Source of the DNA: Acidaminococcaceae bacterium
GTDB lineage: Bacteria; Bacillota; Negativicutes; Acidaminococcales; Acidaminococcaceae
Direction: 5' to 3'
Assembly: GCA_022653215.1 (NCBI GenBank)
Contig: JALCSJ010000037.1
Location: 1 to 14,765 of the forward strand
DNA: 14,765 nucleotides
The number at the start of each line of letters is the position of its first letter. Position 1 is the first letter of the stretch. Below the pieces are notes generated by a model. It had not been told where the DNA came from. It worked only from the letters and a program-made list of their open reading frames with translations, and did not search any database. Below are positions 6,608-12,501 of the stretch, piece by piece. Position numbers and translations under genes: made by a program.

Positions 6608-7399
6608 ATGAGCAAATATCTAAAAGGACGCAGATATGGACTGATAAATTATGGCAACAATGGTGGATTTTTCAAAGGAATTCAACACCAACAAGTAGCA
6701 GGATATCCAATCGGCATTGTTTATATTGAAAGTGTTAATTATCCCCTTTTACCGGGAAATGTTGTAAATGCCTGTACTTATGATTTCCCTGTTCGGATGA
6801 AAGCAGTGCCTAATCTTACCAATGATCGCTTATTTAATAATGATCCCACCATTGCCGATGATATTGTAGCAACAGCTAAATCTCTTGTCGAAAATGACGG
6901 AGTGCGAGCTATTTGCAGCGCCTGCGGGTTCTTTGGCAATTATCAGCAACAAGTGCGCCAAGCAGTAGATGTGCCTGTGGCTATGTCCAGCCTGGTACAG
7001 ATTCCCTGGATTAGGAATCTGATCAAACCGGGACAAAAAATAGGCATACTCACTGCTAATAAAAAGTCTATGACCCCGGCACTGCTGAAGAGCTGCGGTG
7101 TTGCGGGCATGGATGATCTAATCATTCAAGATGCATTACAAACCAAAGAATTCGCCGCTGTTGTAGATATGCGAGGCCATTTTGATAATTCTATTGCACA
7201 ACAGGAAATAGTACATTTAGCCAGAGAATTAGTTCAAGAAAATGATGACCTGGGAGCTATCTTGTTTGAATGCAGTGATATGCCTCCCTATGCAGCTGCA
7301 GTGCAGGCTGCTACTCAATTGCCGGTGTTTGACTTTATTACATTGATAAAGTGGCTGCATAGTGGTGTAGCCCAAAGGCCTTATGAGGGCTGGATTTAA
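6608..7399 (+). CDS. Aspartate/glutamate racemase superfamily protein
   Basis: A cofactor-independent two-cysteine racemase/isomerase-superfamily protein (Asp/Glu racemase, hydantoin racemase, maleate isomerase). The first catalytic-type cysteine lies in ICSACGFFGNYQQQV (Cys106, with Cys103 beside it), followed by VPVAMSSLVQIPWI (122-135). The second is Cys222 in ILFECSDMPPYAAAVQ. This matches the uncharacterised subgroup with a T-S-C-G-F and E-C-x-x-M-P-P-Y pattern rather than MurI glutamate racemase. Length is 263 residues, normal. The ATG at 6608 follows AGAGGTAGGAG. Its position between the aldolase and the aldehyde dehydrogenase suggests it interconverts stereoisomers of the imported amino acid or of an intermediate so that the dehydrogenase can act (inference). 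Both cysteines are intact, so an active enzyme is expected. Confidence 0.85.
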   Translation: MSKYLKGRRYGLINYGNNGGFFKGIQHQQVAGYPIGIVYIESVNYPLLPGNVVNACTYDFPVRMKAVPNLTNDRLFNNDPTIADDIVATAKSLVENDGVRAICSACGFFGNYQQQVRQAVDVPVAMSSLVQIPWIRNLIKPGQKIGILTANKKSMTPALLKSCGVAGMDDLIIQDALQTKEFAAVVDMRGHFDNSIAQQEIVHLARELVQENDDLGAILFECSDMPPYAAAVQAATQLPVFDFITLIKWLHSGVAQRPYEGWI

Positions 7400-7434
7400 A
7401 ATAACTTACAAAGAAATAGAGAAGGAGAAGTCCA

Positions 7435-8787
7435 ATGAATATTCAAGATTATGTAGACAGAGGCCGGAAGGCTTTTGACCAAATTAAAGATTACAACCAA
7501 GAACAAATCGATAAAGTAGTTTATGCAGCAGCAAAAGTAGTTTTCGATAATGCAGAATTATTAGCAAGAGAAGCAGTAGATGAAACAGCACTTGGTTACT
7601 ATGAAGACAAAATTGCTAAAAACACAGATACTCCTGTAGCCTTTTGGGATTACTTAAAGGATAAAAAATCTGTAGGAATTATCGGAGAAGACAAAAAGAC
7701 GGGAATTATTGAAGTTGCCCATCCCGCCGGAGTCATTGCTTGTATTACTCCTGCTACCAATCCTACCGTAACTCCCTTAGGAAACTTCATGGATGCGGTT
7801 AAAGGCAAGAACGTAATTATCGTTTCCCCGGCACCTCGTGCTGCTAAGACAACGACTCATACTGTAAATCTTATTCGTAAAGCTATTTCTGCTATTGGCG
7901 CTCCTGAGGATTTGATTCAGATTCTTAGTGAAGTTACATTAGAAAATTCCCAGGCTTTGATGCAAGCTTGTGATTTGATTATCGCTACCGGAGGATCTGG
8001 AATGGTTAAGGCTGCATATTCCAGCGGTACCCCTGCTTTCGGTGTCGGACCTGGGAATCCCCCTGTTGTTTTGGACAGAGGTTATGATCTTGCTTCTGCA
8101 GTTAAAGACTCAATCGTAGCTATTGGCAGCGATAACGGTATCCTTTGTGATGGCGATAATATGATGCTTTATCCCAAGGAACTGGAAACAAAGCTGTTTG
8201 CTGAGTTTGAGAAGCAAGGTGTAGTACTCTTTACTAAAAAAGCTGATGTTGAAGCTTTTGGCAAAGTATTATTTATCAATGGTAAAGCAAATGCTGATTA
8301 TGTAGGCAAGGATGCACCTGTTATTGCTAAGGCAGCAGGATTTACTGTTCCCAAGACCACTAAAGTAATCGGCTTGAAGATGGATGTTGTAGGCAAGGCT
8401 AATGTCTTGAATAAAGAAGTAATGGGACCCATCGTTGTTTTAAAGAGTTATGACACTTTCGAAGAAGCAACTGCCATGGCTATTCAAAACATGGTGGAAT
8501 CCGGTGGTATTGGTCATACTGCAGGTATTTTCAGTAATGATAAAAAGCATATTGATTACTATGCAGAACGTATTCCTGTAGCAAGAGTGTTGGTAAATCA
8601 ACCTACACCTAATGCCTGGGGACCCTCTACTAACGGTTTGACTCCTGCTGTATCTGAAAGCTGCGGTACATGGGGCAACAATATTCTGTGCGGTAATGTT
8701 GACTATATCCATTTGATTAATGTTTCAAAGATTGCTATGCCTTTGGATGTTAAAGTACCGGATGGCAAAAAAATGTTTAAGGATTAA
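7435..8787 (+). CDS. CoA-acylating aldehyde dehydrogenase
   Basis: An aldehyde dehydrogenase of the CoA-acylating branch (EutE, PduP, SucD, acylating sulfoacetaldehyde dehydrogenase, AdhE N-terminal domain): it oxidises an aldehyde with NAD(P)+ and CoA to an acyl-CoA. The branch markers are IACITPATNPTVTPLGN (101-117), ATGGSGMVKAAYSSGTPAFG (184-203), VGPGNPP (204-210), and the catalytic Cys238 in GSDNGILC (231-238), where non-acylating enzymes have a different Cys motif. Length is 450 residues, close to family size. The ribosome site GAAGGAGAAG precedes the ATG. Being directly upstream of a 3-aminoacyl-CoA ammonia-lyase suggests the aldehyde is a 3-amino aldehyde such as 3-aminopropanal, giving beta-alanyl-CoA, with the aldolase as the aldehyde source. 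That substrate is inferred; the acylating class assignment is solid. Confidence 0.92.
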   Translation: MNIQDYVDRGRKAFDQIKDYNQEQIDKVVYAAAKVVFDNAELLAREAVDETALGYYEDKIAKNTDTPVAFWDYLKDKKSVGIIGEDKKTGIIEVAHPAGVIACITPATNPTVTPLGNFMDAVKGKNVIIVSPAPRAAKTTTHTVNLIRKAISAIGAPEDLIQILSEVTLENSQALMQACDLIIATGGSGMVKAAYSSGTPAFGVGPGNPPVVLDRGYDLASAVKDSIVAIGSDNGILCDGDNMMLYPKELETKLFAEFEKQGVVLFTKKADVEAFGKVLFINGKANADYVGKDAPVIAKAAGFTVPKTTKVIGLKMDVVGKANVLNKEVMGPIVVLKSYDTFEEATAMAIQNMVESGGIGHTAGIFSNDKKHIDYYAERIPVARVLVNQPTPNAWGPSTNGLTPAVSESCGTWGNNILCGNVDYIHLINVSKIAMPLDVKVPDGKKMFKD

Positions 8788-8800
8788 TTTGTTTTAACTG

Positions 8801-8828
8801 GTTAACGTGAAAACGCTTTCCATATATT
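8801..8828 (+). promoter_or_regulatory. Candidate internal promoter overlapping the cre-like site
   Basis: GTTAAC (8801-8806) and TATATT (8823-8828) are separated by 16 bases in the 76-base gap between the aldehyde dehydrogenase and ammonia-lyase genes. The cre-like site fills the spacer, the geometry expected for catabolite repression of a promoter. The -35 match is poor, so this is tentative. A short hairpin (CGGC-ATTGA-GCCG, 8831-8843) lies just downstream, before the AGGAGG of the next gene, and lacks a T-tract. Confidence 0.25.
8808..8821. promoter_or_regulatory. cre-like catabolite-responsive element (CcpA operator)
   Basis: TGAAAACGCTTTCC matches the Bacillota cre consensus TGWAANCGNTNWCA at every fixed position but the last (C for A), with the central CG and flanking A and T runs giving partial dyad symmetry. 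It sits between the aldehyde dehydrogenase and ammonia-lyase genes. It could repress an internal promoter, or act as a CcpA roadblock to transcription coming from upstream. Either would link the pathway to carbon-source status. No binding evidence is available from sequence alone. Confidence 0.45.
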
Positions 8829-8863
8829 ACGGCATTGAGCCGAAAAATTAGGAGGATTTTATC

Positions 8864-9295
8864 ATGATAGGTGAAAAAGTTACTATTCGTTATCGTATGT
8901 CTGCCGGAGATGCTCATTATGCAGGTGAATTAGTGGAAGGAGCTCATATCGTAACAGCTTGGGGCGATGTGGGAACTGAACTGGCTATCCGCTTGTTTGG
9001 TGATGAGTCCTTGTTTGTTGGTTATTCCGAAGTTCGCTACACCGCTCCTGTTTATGCCGGAGATTGGATGGAATATACCGGTTGGATTGAAAAAGTTGGT
9101 CATACTTCCTTAACATGCCATTTCGAAGCTCATAAAGTTATTGAACTGGCTCGCCAGGAAGATAAGGGCTTAGCAGATTCTGCTGCCAATGTATTGGCTG
9201 AACCTGTTCTGTGCGCTTATGGTACAGGTACTTTGATGGTTAAGAAAGAATTCCAACGCCCTGAATTTGGTGATCCCAAGTTCCAAAAGCGCTAA
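8864..9295 (+). CDS. Hotdog-fold 3-aminoacyl-CoA ammonia-lyase (3-aminobutyryl-CoA / beta-alanyl-CoA type)
   Basis: A small hotdog-fold enzyme that eliminates ammonia from a 3-aminoacyl-CoA to give an enoyl-CoA. It resembles Kal (3-aminobutyryl-CoA ammonia-lyase of lysine fermentation) and beta-alanyl-CoA ammonia-lyase of Clostridium propionicum, both about 130-145 residues; this one has 143. Family-typical segments are RYRMSAGDAHYAGELVEGA (9-27), WGDVGTEL (33-40), the GDESLF stretch (46-51) and APVYAGDWMEYTGWIEKVGH (61-80), with TSLTCHFEAHKVI after it. None of the other lysine-fermentation genes (aminomutases, 3-keto-5-aminohexanoate cleavage enzyme) is present, so the CoA substrate probably comes from the adjacent acylating aldehyde dehydrogenase, making beta-alanyl-CoA to acryloyl-CoA the simplest reaction. 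AGGAGG lies before the ATG. It is the last gene before a strong terminator. A hydratase role on a 3-hydroxyacyl-CoA is the main alternative. Confidence 0.85.
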   Translation: MIGEKVTIRYRMSAGDAHYAGELVEGAHIVTAWGDVGTELAIRLFGDESLFVGYSEVRYTAPVYAGDWMEYTGWIEKVGHTSLTCHFEAHKVIELARQEDKGLADSAANVLAEPVLCAYGTGTLMVKKEFQRPEFGDPKFQKR

Positions 9296-9313
9296 TTAGC
9301 AATTAGTCTAAGT

Positions 9314-9361
9314 AAGGTCATTGTATCTATCTTATGGTAATTGCAATGACCTTGCTTTTTT
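9314..9361 (+). terminator. Rho-independent terminator after the ammonia-lyase gene
   Basis: AAGGTCATTG (9314-9323) and CAATGACCTT (9344-9353) form a perfect ten-base-pair stem, extendable by a G-T and an A-T pair, with a roughly 16-20 base loop. It is followed by GC and a run of six T (9356-9361). It starts 18 bases after the ammonia-lyase stop codon and separates that operon from the acyl-CoA dehydrogenase/Etf genes, which therefore need their own promoter or read-through. Confidence 0.88.
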
Positions 9362-9415
9362 AAAATTAAACATAATAATTGTTTGCTTAAACAAATGTTG
9401 TAACAGGAGGTTCGT

Positions 9416-10561
9416 ATGGATTTCAAACTTGACAAAGTCCATCAACTTCAGCAGCAACTTTTCCGTACATTTGCAGAGACTGAAATAAAACCTCTTGCTA
9501 AAGATATGGATGAAACGGAAAAGTATGATCTTAATTTGCTGAAGAAGTTGCAAAAATATGGTTTTTTAGGTATTCCTTATGCCAAAGAATACGGTGGTTG
9601 CGGTTCTGATACTTTAGCTTATACCTTGTGTATGGAAGAAGTGTCAAAAATAGATGCCAGCACAGGTATCACTATTTCTGTGCATACTTCTCTGGCATGT
9701 TCCTGCCTGAATAATTTCGGTACGGAAGAACAAAAACAAAAGTTTTTACGTCCTTTAGTGGACGGCAGCAAAATCGGCTGTTTCGGTTTGACTGAACCCG
9801 GTGCCGGTTCTGATGTACAAGGTGCTCAGACGGTTGCCGTAGAAGACGGGGATGATTATGTTATCACCGGGTCTAAAATATTTACTACCAATTCCGGATT
9901 TGCGGATACTATTATTTTGTTTGCTTTGACAGACAGAACAGTTCCCGCAGCCAAGGGCTTGACTGCTTTCATCGTGGATAGAAATATGCCTGGCGTAGAA
10001 GTTGGGGACAACATTCAGCGTATGGGTATCCGTGCGGCCAGCAACTGCATTGTTTCTTATGATAATGTGAGAGTTCCCAAGAGCAGGATTCTCGGACAAT
10101 TAAATAAAGGTTTCAAGATTGCTATGGGTGCACTTGACTGTGGACGTATCGGTATTGCGGCACAAAGCGTTGGTATTGCCCAAGGTGCTTTAAATGAAGC
10201 AATTAAGTATGCTAAAGAAAGAAAACAATTTGGCAAGAAAATCGTAGCTTTCCAAAATACTCAATTTAATATTGCTGATTTACAAACAAAAATAGATGCA
10301 GCAAGATTAATGACCTGGCGTGCGGCAATTGCCGAAGATAATCATGAGAGATTTAGTCCTTTAGCTGCCATGGCAAAGCTTTTTGCTTCTGATGTAGCTA
10401 ACCAAGTTACCCGGTATGCAGTGCAAATGATGGGCGGTTATGGTTATTGCCGTGAATATCCTGTAGAGCGTATGATGCGTGATGCAAAGATTACGGAAAT
10501 TTATGAAGGAACTTCTGAGGTCATGAAAATCGTGATTGCAGGATCCATGAAATTAAAGTAA
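9416..10561 (+). CDS. Acyl-CoA dehydrogenase (probable enoyl-CoA reductase with EtfBA)
   Basis: A FAD-containing short-chain acyl-CoA dehydrogenase of 381 residues. Signature 1, GLTEPGAGSD, lies near residues 124-133. Signature 2 spans QMMGGYGYCREYPVERMMRD, and the catalytic base is Glu364 in YEGTSEV at the C-terminus, as in butyryl-CoA dehydrogenase. It is followed at 18 bases by etfB and then etfA, the arrangement of anaerobe butyryl-CoA dehydrogenase, caffeyl-CoA reductase and acryloyl-CoA reductase complexes. In these the enzyme works in the reducing direction with NADH through EtfBA. With the ammonia-lyase immediately upstream it probably reduces the enoyl-CoA released there (acryloyl-CoA to propionyl-CoA, or crotonyl-CoA to butyryl-CoA). 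Chain length is not readable by eye. AGGAGGT precedes the ATG. It may also serve general fatty acyl metabolism. Confidence 0.93.
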   Translation: MDFKLDKVHQLQQQLFRTFAETEIKPLAKDMDETEKYDLNLLKKLQKYGFLGIPYAKEYGGCGSDTLAYTLCMEEVSKIDASTGITISVHTSLACSCLNNFGTEEQKQKFLRPLVDGSKIGCFGLTEPGAGSDVQGAQTVAVEDGDDYVITGSKIFTTNSGFADTIILFALTDRTVPAAKGLTAFIVDRNMPGVEVGDNIQRMGIRAASNCIVSYDNVRVPKSRILGQLNKGFKIAMGALDCGRIGIAAQSVGIAQGALNEAIKYAKERKQFGKKIVAFQNTQFNIADLQTKIDAARLMTWRAAIAEDNHERFSPLAAMAKLFASDVANQVTRYAVQMMGGYGYCREYPVERMMRDAKITEIYEGTSEVMKIVIAGSMKLK

Positions 10562-10579
10562 GAGGGGAGTGCATAAAAC

Positions 10580-11368
10580 ATGAAAATAGTAGTTTGTATT
10601 AAGCAGGTCCCCGACACCGCTGAGGTGAAGCTGGATCCTAAGACAAATACCTTAATCCGTGATGGTGTTCCAAGTATTATTAATCATGATGATAAAGCAG
10701 GATTAGAAACTGCTTTAAGAATACGTGAAGAAAAAGGCGGAACTGTGACTGTAGTATGTATGGGCCCGCCTCAGGCAGATGTTGCACTGAGAGAAGCTTT
10801 AGCCATGGGTGCTGATGAAGCATATTTGCTTTCCGCCAGAGAATTTGGCGGGTCAGATACCTATGCAACAGCTACGATTATTGCGGCAGCATTGAAAAAG
10901 ATAGGTTTTGATTTGGTAATAACCGGCCGTCAGGCTATAGACGGAGATACAGCTCAAGTAGGACCCCAAATTGCTGAACAGTTAGGTGTTCCCCAAGTTA
11001 CTTATGCTGAGAGTGTAAAAGTAGATGGAGACAGCGTTATTGTTAAACGTCAATTTGAAGATAGGGCACATGTTCTTCGTGTGAAGCTGCCTTGCCTGAT
11101 TACGGCTCTTACGGAATTAGCTGAACCAAGATATATGAACGTAGGCGGTATTGTTGATGCTTATGCAAAGCAAGTGAAAATCATTGATTTCGAAAGCTTG
11201 CGTAATTCTTTAAATCCGGACTGGATCGGGATAAAGGGTTCTCCTACCAATGTAGTCCAATCATTTACGAAACAGGCTAAAGCGGCAGGAACAGTTATGA
11301 AAGACTTGACAGCCGACCAGGCAGTTGCAGCGATTATGGATAAATTAATCGCCCGCCACCTTATTTAA
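10580..11368 (+). CDS. etfB: Electron transfer flavoprotein subunit beta
   Basis: Beta subunit of the electron transfer flavoprotein, 262 residues, the normal length. It opens with MKIVVCIKQVPDTAEVKLDP and carries AMGADEAYLL (75-84) and GRQAIDGDTAQVGP (116-129). In ordinary respiratory Etf (for example human) the latter loop reads QAIDDDCNQTGQ, while the DGDTAQVGP form occurs in Etfs of anaerobes such as Acidaminococcus fermentans, where EtfB holds a second FAD and supports flavin-based electron bifurcation. That points to, but does not prove, a bifurcating enzyme. It is co-transcribed with acyl-CoA dehydrogenase upstream (18 bases) and etfA downstream (14 bases, with GGGAGGT between). Confidence 0.95.
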   Translation: MKIVVCIKQVPDTAEVKLDPKTNTLIRDGVPSIINHDDKAGLETALRIREEKGGTVTVVCMGPPQADVALREALAMGADEAYLLSAREFGGSDTYATATIIAAALKKIGFDLVITGRQAIDGDTAQVGPQIAEQLGVPQVTYAESVKVDGDSVIVKRQFEDRAHVLRVKLPCLITALTELAEPRYMNVGGIVDAYAKQVKIIDFESLRNSLNPDWIGIKGSPTNVVQSFTKQAKAAGTVMKDLTADQAVAAIMDKLIARHLI

Positions 11369-11382
11369 GGGAGGTCCTTATT

Positions 11383-12390
11383 ATGAACAAAGATATTTTT
11401 GTAATTGTAGAACAGCGGGCCGGTCATATTCAGAAGGTCAGTTATGAGCTGATTGGTGAGGCTACGAAGTTGGCTGCTGATTTAGGCGAAAAGGTTGTAG
11501 CCGTTTTACTGGGAAGTAATATTGCCAGCCAGGCTCAAGCTTTGATTAATTACGGGGCAGCAAAGGTGCTGGTTGTAGATAACCCTGTATTAGAGCACTA
11601 TACAACGGAACCTTATGCTAAAGCTATTTATTATATTATTAAAAAGTTTTCACCGAATATTGTTTTGTATGGCGCCAGCAGCATAGGCAGAGATGTAGCA
11701 CCCAGAGTCGCAGGAAGGGTTCATACAGGCCTTACCGCTGATTGTACGGGACTGGCCATCGATCCGGAAACAAAGCTTCTGATGATGACGAGACCTGCTT
11801 TTGGCGGCAATATTATGGCAACTATTGTTTGCCGTAACTATAGACCCCAAATGGCTACAGTGCGCCCCGGTGTTATGGCTATGCCGGTTAAAACAATTAG
11901 CAATAAAGGTGAAATCATAAATGTAGATGCAGGACTTTCTATGGCAGACATGAATGTAGAAATCATGGAAGTAGTAGAAAGTGAACAAAAAGTAGTTGAT
12001 ATTACCGAGGCTAAGATTCTTGTGTCCGGTGGCCGTGGAGTTGGCGGCGCCGAAGGTTATGAGCCTTTACGTGAACTGGCAGAAGAATTAGGCGGAGAAG
12101 TTTCCTCTTCCCGTATCGGTGTTGATAGCGGCTGGATTGAAAAAAGCCGTCAAGTTGGTCAAACGGGCAAGACTGTACGCCCGAATTTATATATTGCCTG
12201 CGGTATTTCCGGTGCTATTCAGCATTTAGCAGGTATGGAAGATTCAGAGTTTATAATTGCCATTAATAAAGATGAAACATGTCCCATGATGAAACTGGCT
12301 GATTTAGGCATCGTGGGAGATTTGAAGAAGATTGTTCCTAAGCTGACCAAAGCAATTGATGTTTATCGTGCAGCACAGAAAGAACTTTAA
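11383..12390 (+). CDS. etfA: Electron transfer flavoprotein subunit alpha
   Basis: Alpha subunit of the electron transfer flavoprotein, 335 residues. The N-terminal domain pairs with EtfB. The C-terminal FAD domain shows SGGRGVGG (215-222), SSSRIGVDSGWI (241-252), VGQTGKTVRPNLYIACGISG (258-277) and INKDETCPMM (294-303), all standard FAD-contact segments. No N-terminal ferredoxin domain (present in some caffeyl-CoA reductase-type EtfA) is present. The gene closes the acyl-CoA dehydrogenase-etfB-etfA unit, and a large stem-loop follows 15 bases after the stop. Together with EtfB it links NADH (and ferredoxin, if bifurcating) to the acyl-CoA dehydrogenase. Confidence 0.95.
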   Translation: MNKDIFVIVEQRAGHIQKVSYELIGEATKLAADLGEKVVAVLLGSNIASQAQALINYGAAKVLVVDNPVLEHYTTEPYAKAIYYIIKKFSPNIVLYGASSIGRDVAPRVAGRVHTGLTADCTGLAIDPETKLLMMTRPAFGGNIMATIVCRNYRPQMATVRPGVMAMPVKTISNKGEIINVDAGLSMADMNVEIMEVVESEQKVVDITEAKILVSGGRGVGGAEGYEPLRELAEELGGEVSSSRIGVDSGWIEKSRQVGQTGKTVRPNLYIACGISGAIQHLAGMEDSEFIIAINKDETCPMMKLADLGIVGDLKKIVPKLTKAIDVYRAAQKEL

Positions 12391-12405
12391 ATTTACCTCC
12401 TTTTA

Positions 12406-12447
12406 ACAACCTGTGCAGCACTACTCACCCAGTGCTACACAGGTTGT
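12406..12447. terminator. Large stem-loop after etfA, probable transcript end
   Basis: ACAACCTGTG (12406-12415) pairs perfectly with CACAGGTTGT (12438-12447). After one C-A mismatch, AGCACT pairs with AGTGCT around the eight-base loop ACTCACCC, giving about 16 pairs. It is followed by AATTATATAG rather than a T-run, so it is not a classical intrinsic terminator; it may still end the etf transcript, or protect its 3' end. It separates the etf unit from the hydrolase unit downstream. Confidence 0.55.
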
Positions 12448-12501
12448 AATTATATAGTATAAAGCAAAAAAAGTTCTGTTGATTAAAGGATGGGTATTAT
12501 T

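Noticed and set aside
2258..8787. Standard trans-4-hydroxyproline degradation (Lhp-type) cluster
   Set aside because: The dehydrogenase, DapA-type enzyme and aldehyde dehydrogenase resemble it, but there is no proline-racemase-fold epimerase. The aldehyde dehydrogenase is of the CoA-acylating class, and the ammonia-lyase has no role in that route. Kept only as an alternative.
9362..9415. Promoter for the acyl-CoA dehydrogenase unit
   Set aside because: A CATAAT at 9371-9376 is a good -10 match and TTGTTT-gctt-AAACAA is a small inverted repeat, but no acceptable -35 lies at 16-18 bases, so I do not call it, although a promoter is expected here.
8864..12390. Lysine fermentation cluster (Kal with butyryl-CoA dehydrogenase)
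   Set aside because: No lysine aminomutases, 3,5-diaminohexanoate dehydrogenase or 3-keto-5-aminohexanoate cleavage enzyme lies in the window, and the upstream genes point to a different source of 3-aminoacyl-CoA.
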